6,913 nucleotides of DNA, from contig NZ_JAKEDR010000180.1 of assembly GCF_023653455.1 (NCBI RefSeq), positions 1-6,913 on the forward strand. The letters are read 5' to 3'. Positions within the stretch are counted from its first letter, which is position 1, and every line of letters begins with the position of its first letter. This DNA comes from Paraclostridium ghonii (GTDB lineage Bacteria > Bacillota > Clostridia > Peptostreptococcales > Peptostreptococcaceae). The translations under genes were made by a program, and so were the position numbers. Shown piece by piece: positions 1 through 5,802 of this stretch. The notes beneath the pieces are model-generated. The model was not told the origin of the DNA. It made no database searches and saw only the letters and a list, made by a program, of their open reading frames with translations.

Positions 1-1130
1 CCCGCCGCCATTATAACTTCACTGTCATATCCTGGCATTGCCCAAGGCTCCGGCTTAACAAAAGAATCCACTGGAGCTGCAGCTTGAACTCCTTGACAGA
101 AAGATATAACTTCATCTGCACTATTTAATCTTACACATTGTATAATATCACTTCTTAAATCATTATACTTAGGTAAGACATCATAGCCTAATTTTTCAAA
201 CATTCTAGCGCAGAATATAGCTCCCATTAAAGCTTGAGATACTACATAAGGAGCCATAAAAAACCCTTGTAACACTGTTCTACTTGTTCCGAATGTAAGT
301 CCGCATTCTTTTCCTATTCCAGGAGATGTAAGCCTATATGAAATAAGCTCTACTAATTCTTTTTTCCCAACTATGTATCCACCAGTTAGTGCAAGTCCTC
401 CTCCTGGGTTTTTTATAAGTGAACCTGCCATTATATCTGCACCTACATCTGTTGGCTCTTTAGTTTCTATAAATTCGCCATAGCAGTTATCCACCATTAC
501 AACAACTTCTGGCTTAAAACTTTTTACTGTTTCTATTACTTCTTTTATGTCTTCTATAGTTAAAGATTTTCTCCAAGAGTACCCTTTAGATCTTTGAATC
601 ATAACAATTTTTGTTTTGTCATTAATTTTTTCTTTTATTCCCTCTAAGTCTACTTCTCCATTTTCTAAAAAGTCAACTTGATTATATGTAACTCCAAATT
701 CTTTTAAAGATCCTTTTTCTTCTCTTATTCCTATAACCCCTTCTAGCGTATCGTATGGTTTTCCAGTTACTGATAAGATTTCATCTCCCGGTCTTACTAT
801 ACCTTGTAAACAAAGTGTTAGTGCATGAGTTCCATTAACTATAATAGGTCTTACTATAGCATCTTCTGTATTAAAAACTTTTGAATATATTTCTTCAATT
901 TTTTCACGCCCTATATCATTATACCCGTATCCAGTTGTCCAATTAAAGTGGTTATCACTTAAATTAGATTCTTGCATAGCTTTTAAAACCTTATATTGGT
1001 TATATTCTCTTACTTCTTTTATTAATTCAAATCTACCTTTAATATCTTCCATGACTTCATTTGATAAATTGAATATTTCATCATCTAAACTGTAGAAGCT
1101 TTTTAGTAATTCTTTTGTTTCATTAAGCAT
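1..1130 (-). CDS. ynbB: PLP-dependent YnbB/methionine gamma-lyase-like protein (aluminum resistance protein family), C-terminus missing
   Basis: The frame is open from an ATG at 1128-1130 to the left edge (376 complete codons), so roughly the last 40-50 residues of a usual ~420-residue protein lie outside. Fold-type I PLP enzyme features are visible: a VDNCYGEF segment whose Asp214 should contact the pyridine nitrogen, and GSLIKNPGGG, whose Lys240 is the expected Schiff-base lysine. Also present are RSKGYSWR before the Asp and, near the edge, a MPGYDSEVIMAA stretch typical of the family's C-terminal region. The start is set by an AGGTGA ribosome binding site at 1135-1140. Members are annotated as methionine gamma-lyase-like or 'aluminum resistance' proteins; the real substrate is not settled, but a cytosolic sulfur amino acid lyase is the usual assumption. 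A terminator lies just upstream, so the gene has its own promoter. Family assignment is firm, substrate is not. Confidence 0.93.
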   Translation of the reverse strand, partial: MLNETKELLKSFYSLDDEIFNLSNEVMEDIKGRFELIKEVREYNQYKVLKAMQESNLSDNHFNWTTGYGYNDIGREKIEEIYSKVFNTEDAIVRPIIVNGTHALTLCLQGIVRPGDEILSVTGKPYDTLEGVIGIREEKGSLKEFGVTYNQVDFLENGEVDLEGIKEKINDKTKIVMIQRSKGYSWRKSLTIEDIKEVIETVKSFKPEVVVMVDNCYGEFIETKEPTDVGADIMAGSLIKNPGGGLALTGGYIVGKKELVELISYRLTSPGIGKECGLTFGTSRTVLQGFFMAPYVVSQALMGAIFCARMFEKLGYDVLPKYNDLRSDIIQCVRLNSADEVISFCQGVQAAAPVDSFVKPEPWAMPGYDSEVIMAA

Positions 1131-1169
1131 TTTATCACCTGTCTTTTATAATATTAAATTAACATCTGA

Positions 1170-1198
1170 ATTTTATCATATATGCTATATTATCGCAA
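1170..1198 (-). promoter_or_regulatory. Vegetative (sigma-A type) promoter of the ynbB-like gene
   Basis: Read on the minus strand there is TTGCGA (1193-1198), a 17-base spacer and TAAAAT (1170-1175), with TGA directly before the -10 giving an extended -10 element. It sits between the upstream terminator (1229-1254) and the AGGTGA ribosome binding site, leaving a leader of about 30-35 bases. The spacing is ideal and no other good candidate is present in the gap. Confidence 0.72.
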
Positions 1199-1228
1199 GT
1201 TTAGTAGAATTTTAAATTTATTGTTAAG

Positions 1229-1254
1229 AAAAAAAGACCTATAAAACAGGTCTT
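1229..1254 (-). terminator. Intrinsic terminator of the nitroreductase/305-residue gene unit
   Basis: The 7-bp perfect stem AAGACCT/AGGTCTT (1234-1240 with 1248-1254) has a 7-base loop. On the minus strand it runs into a U-tract at 1229-1235. The TAA stop codon of the 305-residue gene (1253-1255) is inside the upstream arm of the stem, so the terminating ribosome would cover part of the hairpin. Confidence 0.8.
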
Positions 1255-2170
1255 ATTTTACAAACTTATTTATAAAGTTTATCATCATCAATTTAAAAAC
1301 ACCACTATAATCAACTACTTGAGCTATTTTTTGATTGTTAGCAGCTTCATTATTAAAGTTTGCTATCTTAAAACAAATCTCATCTTTATTTTTTTCTATG
1401 ATATATCCAAAATCTCTAACTTGAGATATTTCTAAATCCCCAATATCTATATCCATATCGCTTACTGTTTCTTTATTTGCACATAATACACCTTTAGAAT
1501 GTGAACTTGCCTCTACTCCAAATATAACGTATAAACTATTATTTTCTAATATATTTAAAATTTCTTTTTCACTTAAATTTTCTTTATCTAAAGTTTGTTT
1601 TTCTTCTTTTACAAAAAGTCTGTCTGTAAGTAAGCTCTTTCTCATTATCAACGGTATATATTCTTTATCTATAACTTCATCTAAGTTTTGTCTTATTGTT
1701 TCTATAAAAGATTCTATATCAAAATTTTTATTATTTACCTTTAAAATATTTAAATTTTCTATATTTTCTTTTGGTATATACTTAACAACATTTTGAAATA
1801 CATCATATATATCGCATATTTCATAGCCTTTTTTTATATAATTTGATTTTATTTTATATTCTTTATCAAAATCATTTAATAAATTATTTAATTCATCTTT
1901 AGTTTCACTATCTTTTATACTAGTTACAAATGGAATAACTTTATTTGGTTTCATTAAGAATGTTTCAAGTGGTTTTATAGTTTCATTAACTTCCAATATA
2001 TCGGACTCTTCAAATGCCCTTTCTATTCCATCTTCTAAAAACGCTACTTCAACTTCCATTTCATAATCATCTTTAACTATAGTATTTATTCCAACTGGGC
2101 ACATTACTATTAATTTACTTCTGTCATATACATACCCAAATGAATATGATATTTCTAAACTATTGCTCAT
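1253..2170 (-). CDS. Hypothetical protein, 305 residues, unrecognised
   Basis: I do not recognise this protein. It begins MSNSLEISYSFGYVYD and is acidic and rich in Asn, Glu, Asp, Lys and Ile. It has no signal peptide, no clear membrane segment, no Cys/His metal-binding cluster and no familiar catalytic motif, so a soluble cytosolic protein is most likely. The middle (about residues 85-210) is Glu/Lys-rich and probably helical; the ends look more beta-like. The ATG at 2168-2170 is preceded by an AAGGAGC ribosome binding site at 2179-2185, nine bases away. It follows the nitroreductase gene by 35 bases with no terminator or obvious promoter between, so the two are probably co-transcribed, and it ends in its own hairpin terminator. 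That pairing is the only hint of function and is weak. The reading frame and translation signals make it a real gene. Confidence 0.85.
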   Translation of the reverse strand: MSNSLEISYSFGYVYDRSKLIVMCPVGINTIVKDDYEMEVEVAFLEDGIERAFEESDILEVNETIKPLETFLMKPNKVIPFVTSIKDSETKDELNNLLNDFDKEYKIKSNYIKKGYEICDIYDVFQNVVKYIPKENIENLNILKVNNKNFDIESFIETIRQNLDEVIDKEYIPLIMRKSLLTDRLFVKEEKQTLDKENLSEKEILNILENNSLYVIFGVEASSHSKGVLCANKETVSDMDIDIGDLEISQVRDFGYIIEKNKDEICFKIANFNNEAANNQKIAQVVDYSGVFKLMMINFINKFVK

Positions 2171-2205
2171 TTTTTATTGCTCCTTATCTTTTGTCTAAAT
2201 TTATT

Positions 2206-2844
2206 TTAATCTATAAAAGTAACTACTTCTTCTATAGGTTTTCTCTTTGGTCTTGGGTGTTTTTTATCCATCGGTACTCCTAGAGGAGTAATACATACAA
2301 GCTCAAATCCATCTTTTTGAAAATTAATACATTCTTTGATTTCTTCTCTAGCAAAGTTAGGTCCAGTCATCCAACAAGTCCCATATCCTAAAGCACTTGC
2401 TGATAATAATATATTTTCCATAGCCGCTCCTATATTTTGTATTCCTGGATTTGAAAATAGAGCTTTTTCCTTTTCCTCTTTACTCGCACCTATTAAATCT
2501 AATATATCGTACTCTGTATTTGGATATTCACTTCCATAAACTAATATTAATACAGGTGCATTTTTAAATGCAGTGTAATATGGTATCATTTTTTTAAATG
2601 AATCTCTAGCTTTTTCCTCACAAATATTTTCTGCCAAAGCAACTCCTTTTTCCTCAACACGTTTTGCAATTTCTTTTATTTTATTATTATCATATAACAC
2701 TACAAAGTGCCAATTTTGAAGATTTTTCCCGGAAGGAGCATAAGTTCCTGCTTTTATTATTTCAATAATATCTTCTTTTGGCACTTTATCTTCTTTATAG
2801 CTTCTAATACTAACTCTATCATAAATAAAATCCAACTTTTTCAT
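2206..2844 (-). CDS. Nitroreductase family protein (FMN-dependent NAD(P)H oxidoreductase)
   Basis: Flavoenzymes of this family bind FMN as homodimers and pass two electrons from NAD(P)H to nitro-compounds, quinones or flavin; the physiological substrate here cannot be told. The 212-residue length is normal. Family marks seen: the N-terminal RVSIRSY (residues 10-16, FMN phosphate contacts), APSGKNLQNWHF (36-47), the helix GAAMENILLSASALGYG followed by TCWMTGP, and the ending LGVPMDKKHPRPKRKPIEEVV, a variant of the usual 'LGYP...PRKPLEEVV'. There is no iron-sulfur domain or signal peptide, so it is cytosolic. The ATG at 2842-2844 has an AGGGAGAT ribosome binding site at 2851-2858. It is first in a probable two-gene transcript with the 305-residue protein. 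Family call is firm. Confidence 0.93.
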   Translation of the reverse strand: MKKLDFIYDRVSIRSYKEDKVPKEDIIEIIKAGTYAPSGKNLQNWHFVVLYDNNKIKEIAKRVEEKGVALAENICEEKARDSFKKMIPYYTAFKNAPVLILVYGSEYPNTEYDILDLIGASKEEKEKALFSNPGIQNIGAAMENILLSASALGYGTCWMTGPNFAREEIKECINFQKDGFELVCITPLGVPMDKKHPRPKRKPIEEVVTFID

Positions 2845-2889
2845 TATAACATCTCCCTTTATTTATTTAAATTAGTTTATTTTACTATA

Positions 2890-2918
2890 ATTATAACTTA
2901 TATCTTTTGTATCATTAA
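2890..2918 (-). promoter_or_regulatory. Possible promoter of the nitroreductase gene
   Basis: A perfect TATAAT on the minus strand (2890-2895) lies 17 bases downstream of a weak -35, TTAATG (2913-2918, three of six consensus bases). Some promoter is needed here because a terminator-like hairpin precedes this gap. The AT-richness makes chance matches likely, so this exact placement is tentative. Confidence 0.4.
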
Positions 2919-2937
2919 GTATTATTAATTTTAAAAA

Positions 2938-2998
2938 TAAAAAAACTACTTAATTTGTTATATTCTATGTTTTTAACTAAGATAACAAATTAAGTAGT
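2938..2998 (-). terminator. Long inverted repeat acting as terminator of ssb
   Basis: A perfect 17-bp inverted repeat (arms 2945-2961 and 2982-2998) encloses a 20-base loop and starts eight bases after the ssb stop codon. On the minus strand it is followed at once by a U-tract (seven U at 2939-2945, then A, then more U), as expected for an intrinsic terminator. The stem is unusually long for a terminator and has only three G-C pairs, with a large loop. Confidence 0.72.
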
Positions 2999-3005
2999 AT
3001 TTTAT

Positions 3006-3398
3006 CTAAAATGGTAATGTTGCTGCATCTATATTAGCATGCTCACCTTCAAATATATCCACTCCATTTAGTTGCTTTTTAAAATGCTCTAATAAAGTAA
3101 CATTATAAGTAGTAATTTTAGTAATATATTTTTTATTTTCCTCTTTATCTAAATACTCATCAATTCTAAGCTCTCCTTTTACAGATACTAAATTCCCTTT
3201 TTTGAATGTATTTGCACATATATCAGCAGCTTCCCTCCATGCTTCAATTTTTATAAAATCGGTTCTTTGACCTTTACTTTCTTTTTTTAATTTTCTATCA
3301 ACTGCTAATATAAAATTAGCAACAGGTATGTTTTTATCTCCTATATATTTTATTTCTGGATCTTTAGTTAATCTTCCAACTAGTATAACACTATTCAT
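3006..3398 (-). CDS. ssb: Single-stranded DNA-binding protein (SSB), probable second copy
   Basis: SSB binds exposed single strands during replication, repair and recombination, usually as a tetramer, and recruits partners through its C-terminal tip. The N-terminus MNSVILVGRLTKDPEIKYIGD, with NFILAVDRK, DFIKIEAWREAADICANTFKKGNLVSVKGELRID and YNVTLLE, is the complete bacterial OB-fold (about residues 1-104). Only some 26 residues follow, so the Gly/Gln-rich linker of main SSBs is lacking. The protein ends IDAATLPF: the last LPF fits, but the usual run of Asp before it is reduced. The gene stands alone rather than between rpsF and rpsR, so it is probably a paralogue of the main SSB, perhaps used in competence, recombination or sporulation. 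The ATG has a textbook AGGAGG at 3407-3412, eight bases upstream. It has its own promoter and terminator and is divergent from the isomerase gene. Confidence 0.93.
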   Translation of the reverse strand: MNSVILVGRLTKDPEIKYIGDKNIPVANFILAVDRKLKKESKGQRTDFIKIEAWREAADICANTFKKGNLVSVKGELRIDEYLDKEENKKYITKITTYNVTLLEHFKKQLNGVDIFEGEHANIDAATLPF

Positions 3399-3464
3399 TT
3401 TATTTTCCTCCTCTTAATTCTAATAATTTATATTTATAATTAAATTATAACCAAACATTTGTTC

Positions 3465-3493
3465 TTTATACATTTATTACTATTTATTGTAAA
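3465..3493 (-). promoter_or_regulatory. Promoter of ssb
   Basis: On the minus strand TTTACA (3488-3493) is followed after exactly 17 bases by TATAAA (3465-3470). Both hexamers match consensus in five of six positions. The predicted leader is about 60 bases and carries the AGGAGG ribosome binding site. The -35 overlaps that of the divergent isomerase promoter. Confidence 0.68.
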
Positions 3494-3518
3494 CCAACTA
3501 TATATTGTATGATATAAT
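3490..3518 (+). promoter_or_regulatory. Promoter of the cyclophilin gene
   Basis: A perfect TATAAT (3513-3518) is preceded by TGA, making an extended -10 (TGATATAAT). The -35 position, TAAACC at 3490-3495 with a 17-base spacer, is poor, which is common for extended -10 promoters. The start of transcription should be near 3525, giving a leader of about 24 bases. Confidence 0.6.
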
Positions 3519-3548
3519 CTAAACTATAATAATTTGGAAGGTGATTTA

Positions 3549-4142
3549 ATGAGTAATCAAAATAGTTTTTTATACAAAGTTTTTAATTTTTTTAGAAAAT
3601 CTAAAAAAGAATTATCAAATGATATCAGAGTAGCTCCAACTGAGCTTCCAATAGCTTATATTGATGTAGAAAATATAGGTGTTATTGAAGCAGAGCTTTA
3701 TCCACATGTTGCTCCAAATACCGTAAACAACTTTATTTATTTAGCAAATAATAAATTTTATGATAATTTAAATTTTCATAGAGTAGTAAAGAACTTTGTT
3801 ATTCAAGGAGGATGCCCTGAAGGCTCAGGCATTGGCGGCCCAGGTTATTCAATAGAAGGTGAGTTTAATAAAAACAATTTTAGAAATGACCTAAAACACA
3901 CACAAGGTGTCTTATCTATGGCTAGAAGCCAATCTAAAAACAGTGGAGGTAGCCAGTTTTTTATAGTTACTAAATCTGCACCCCATCTTAATGGAAAATA
4001 TGCTGGTTTTGGCAAGGTAATAAATGGAATTGACTTAGTTCATAAAATAGAAGATTTAGGATCTAAAGGTGATCTATTTGTTATTAAATCTCTAACTGTT
4101 GATACAAAAGGTGAGATTTATAGTGAACCTGTAAAATTGTAA
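3549..4142 (+). CDS. Cyclophilin-type peptidyl-prolyl cis-trans isomerase with N-terminal extension
   Basis: Cyclophilins speed cis-trans isomerisation of X-Pro bonds and assist folding. The domain covers about residues 33-190: TVNNFIYLANNKFYDNLNFHR, catalytic Arg78 in FHRVVKNFVIQGG with Gln86, then GVLSMARSQ, SQFFIVT, HLNGKYAGFGKVINGIDLV. The position of the cyclosporin-contacting Trp is occupied by Leu (HLNGKYAGFG), as in many bacterial members. The first ~30 residues are an extension with an aromatic/basic stretch (FLYKVFNFFRKSKKEL). This is not a signal peptide or full membrane span, so the protein is likely cytosolic. A TTG at 3534 would add five residues, but it overlaps the GGAAGGTGAT ribosome binding site at 3536-3545, so the ATG at 3549 is chosen (197 residues). 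It is the only plus-strand gene and ends in a bidirectional terminator. Confidence 0.94.
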   Translation: MSNQNSFLYKVFNFFRKSKKELSNDIRVAPTELPIAYIDVENIGVIEAELYPHVAPNTVNNFIYLANNKFYDNLNFHRVVKNFVIQGGCPEGSGIGGPGYSIEGEFNKNNFRNDLKHTQGVLSMARSQSKNSGGSQFFIVTKSAPHLNGKYAGFGKVINGIDLVHKIEDLGSKGDLFVIKSLTVDTKGEIYSEPVKL

Positions 4143-4151
4143 ATACTAATT

Positions 4152-4176
4152 AAAAAAAGTCGCAGTCGCGACTTTT
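4152..4176. terminator. Bidirectional terminator between the cyclophilin gene and the 45-codon gene
   Basis: The 9-bp perfect stem AAAAGTCGC/GCGACTTTT (4155-4163 with 4168-4176) has a 4-base loop AGTC. On the plus strand it ends in UUUU ten bases after the isomerase stop. On the minus strand it ends in seven U (4152-4158) downstream of the 45-codon gene. It therefore serves two convergent genes, with the stronger U-tract serving the minus strand. Confidence 0.88.
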
Positions 4177-4193
4177 AAATTTATATAATTAAT

Positions 4194-4331
4194 TTATTTT
4201 TCTTCTTTTTTAAAATATTCAAACCATATATTAACTATTTCCCAAGTTTTTAAAGATTCTAGTTTTTTTCTATTTATCGGGTGTCTCCTAATATTCACAG
4301 AATGTAATTCTCTTATTAATTGGCTTTTCAT
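4194..4331 (-). CDS. Small basic protein, 45 residues, unrecognised
   Basis: The reading frame begins MKSQLIRELHSVNIRRHPIN and ends WFEYFKKEEK before a TAA at 4194-4196. An AAAGGGGG ribosome binding site at 4339-4346 sits seven bases before the ATG, and the strong minus-strand U-tract of the 4152-4176 terminator lies just past the stop. The gene is thus bracketed by a terminator on each side and is probably transcribed alone. The protein is basic, has no Cys and no membrane segment. It looks like two helices (about 2-12 and 22-42, the second with KLESLKTWEIVNIWFEYFKK) joined by a His-Pro turn. I do not recognise the family; a small regulator or partner-binding protein is conceivable, but nothing seen proves it. 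Good translation signals make a real gene likely. I found no convincing promoter in 4347-4420, which is almost pure A/T. Confidence 0.72.
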   Translation of the reverse strand: MKSQLIRELHSVNIRRHPINRKKLESLKTWEIVNIWFEYFKKEEK

Positions 4332-4420
4332 AAAATTTCCCCCTTTGTTATAATATAAATCTATATTAAAATATATTATTCACACATAAGAATAATTACT
4401 AAAAAATAAAAATAATTAAT

Positions 4421-4464
4421 AAAAAAACTCCACCTTATCATTAATTTGTATTGTAAAGTGGAGT
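4421..4464 (-). terminator. Terminator of the repeat protein-kinase unit
   Basis: The stem ACTCCAC/GTGGAGT (4427-4433 with 4458-4464) is followed inward by one mismatch and a few further pairs. On the minus strand it leads into seven U (4421-4427). It lies 13 bases after the stop of the 189-residue gene and closes the three-gene unit. Confidence 0.83.
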
Positions 4465-4477
4465 GTAACATTTATAT

Positions 4478-5047
4478 TTATAGTCCTTTAACTATATCCG
4501 ATATAAGTCTATCAAAATTTCTTCTTTGACTGTGCTTATTTCCAGGATATATTTCACTTGAAGTTACAGTACTATTTAAAATTTCTGGAGTTAAATAATA
4601 CATTTCATAATATGAACCTTTTTCATACAAATATCTTAATATTCTTCCCGTCTCAAGTAAAGCGTCATAATGTTTGCCATTAGAAAACCCTCTTATTCTC
4701 GATTTTGGTACATAATCATCTTGAAAAAATAGAGACTTAGCTAACCAACCTTCTTTTGCAATTCCTCTTATTGTAGATGCAGTTAATGATGAATTAATAA
4801 AATCTGTAAATTCTGTAAATGGGCCAGTATGAGTCTTTATCCCTACTATAGGGTACCATAATCCTTTTAATTTACCATTATTGGTCCCTGATGATCTATA
4901 AAAAGGTAATGTAACCCTTTCTATCCCATCACTATATTGTATATCTACATCTATTAATCCAATCATCCTAAAAGGTTCAATATTGTAAATATTAGCTCTA
5001 AAACTTTTGTTGTGTATTTTTACTATCTCTATTGAACTAATTGACAT
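4478..5047 (-). CDS. Hypothetical protein, 189 residues, third gene of the kinase unit
   Basis: I do not recognise the family. The protein begins MSISSIEIVKIHNKSFRANIYN. An N-terminal part of about 85 residues looks beta-rich and contains the most motif-like stretch, LPFYRSSGTNNGKLKG (47-62), followed by LWYPIVGIKTHTGPFTEF. The C-terminal half is more helical and ends with a basic segment, KHSQRRNFDRLISDIVKGL. No signal peptide, membrane segment or metal cluster is visible; a cytosolic protein or a structural protein assembled from the cytosol would fit. A GTG at 5054-5056 would add three residues, but it is part of the AAGGTGG ribosome binding site (5053-5059), so the ATG at 5045-5047 is preferred. 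It starts 15 bases after the kinase stop, so it is almost certainly co-expressed with the kinase. It could be a kinase partner, substrate or separate coat-type component; this is inference. Confidence 0.85.
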   Translation of the reverse strand: MSISSIEIVKIHNKSFRANIYNIEPFRMIGLIDVDIQYSDGIERVTLPFYRSSGTNNGKLKGLWYPIVGIKTHTGPFTEFTDFINSSLTASTIRGIAKEGWLAKSLFFQDDYVPKSRIRGFSNGKHYDALLETGRILRYLYEKGSYYEMYYLTPEILNSTVTSSEIYPGNKHSQRRNFDRLISDIVKGL

Positions 5048-5062
5048 ATAAACCACCTTAAA

Positions 5063-5782
5063 TTAATTAGTGTTCTTAATTTTTAAATTTTCTAAGTCTA
5101 TTCTTATTTCTTCGATGCTTTTATATGATTCTTCAATCCCCATAAGTTTTTTTAAAAAAGCACATTCATCTTTAGTAAGGTTAAGTTCTTCATACCAAGG
5201 TCTTTCTATAGAGTCTATTGGTTCATAAGTTGTATAATACAAATGAATTAAAAAGTCTCCTAAAAACCAGTAATCTATTTCTTTTTTATATTTTTTGTCA
5301 TTCATATATCTAGCTAATCCAAAATCAATTAATGCAAGTTCTCCATTTTGCTTTAATATAACATTTGGAAGTCTAATATCTCTATGAACTATATTGTATT
5401 CATGCAGTATTTCAATTATATCTAAAAGTTGTCCTCCCACTTTATAAATATCTTCTTTTGTAAAAAAGCAATTATCTCTTACTACTATATCTTCAAATAC
5501 AGGTCCTTGTATATACTCTAATATATACCCTTCTCTATAATCATCCTTAAATCTTCCTATAAACTTAGGAAAGGCTGGATTATTTATTTTTCGCAATATT
5601 TCCTCTTCATAAAAAAGTTTAGACCTGCTTTTTTCAATCATTTCATTTTTAAGTTGTTTAATTACACATTTTTGTGAATTTTCATTTTCACCCAAATAAA
5701 CAATCCCATATCGCCCTTGCCCTATTAAATTTACAATTGTGTATCCATTGATTATCTCATTTTTTCTATAATACTTATCCAT
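5063..5782 (-). CDS. Minimal soluble Hanks-type (eukaryotic-like) protein kinase
   Basis: The kinase domain fills all 239 residues, with no membrane span, PASTA repeats or other domain. Seen in order: glycine loop GQGRYGIV (21-28), VIKQL with the ATP-binding Lys42, an acidic helix with Glu60/Glu61 for the Lys salt bridge, catalytic loop HRDIRLPN (133-140) with Asp135 and Asn140, DFG (153-155), and DYWFLGD (170-176) as the conserved Asp/Gly of the following helix. All residues needed for phosphotransfer are present. The usual catalytic-loop Lys is Arg137. The segment after DFG is very short, lacks an APE motif and contains no Ser or Thr, so activation by Ser/Thr phosphorylation of this loop is unlikely. 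The start is fixed because the glycine loop begins at residue 21 and the next Met is far inside; no Shine-Dalgarno sequence precedes it. It lies 20 bases after the repeat gene and 15 before the 189-residue gene. Confidence 0.92.
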   Translation of the reverse strand: MDKYYRKNEIINGYTIVNLIGQGRYGIVYLGENENSQKCVIKQLKNEMIEKSRSKLFYEEEILRKINNPAFPKFIGRFKDDYREGYILEYIQGPVFEDIVVRDNCFFTKEDIYKVGGQLLDIIEILHEYNIVHRDIRLPNVILKQNGELALIDFGLARYMNDKKYKKEIDYWFLGDFLIHLYYTTYEPIDSIERPWYEELNLTKDECAFLKKLMGIEESYKSIEEIRIDLENLKIKNTN

Positions 5783-5802
5783 ATTATCATATAAAAATTT
5801 AT

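Noticed and set aside
2336..2928. Two plus-strand open frames (67 and 73 codons) opposite the nitroreductase and its upstream region.
   Set aside because: They lie largely opposite the conserved nitroreductase, have no ribosome binding site, and one is only a string of hydrophobic codons from AT-rich DNA.
3534..3548. TTG start that would add five residues to the cyclophilin.
   Set aside because: The TTG overlaps the ribosome binding site of the downstream ATG and has none of its own.
4350..4379. 8-bp A/T-only inverted repeat upstream of the 45-codon gene, considered as an operator or Fur box.
   Set aside because: No match to a known Fur box and such short A/T repeats are expected by chance in this composition.
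5048..5056. GTG start that would add three residues to the 189-residue protein.
   Set aside because: The GTG lies inside the AAGGTGG ribosome binding site that serves the ATG at 5045-5047.
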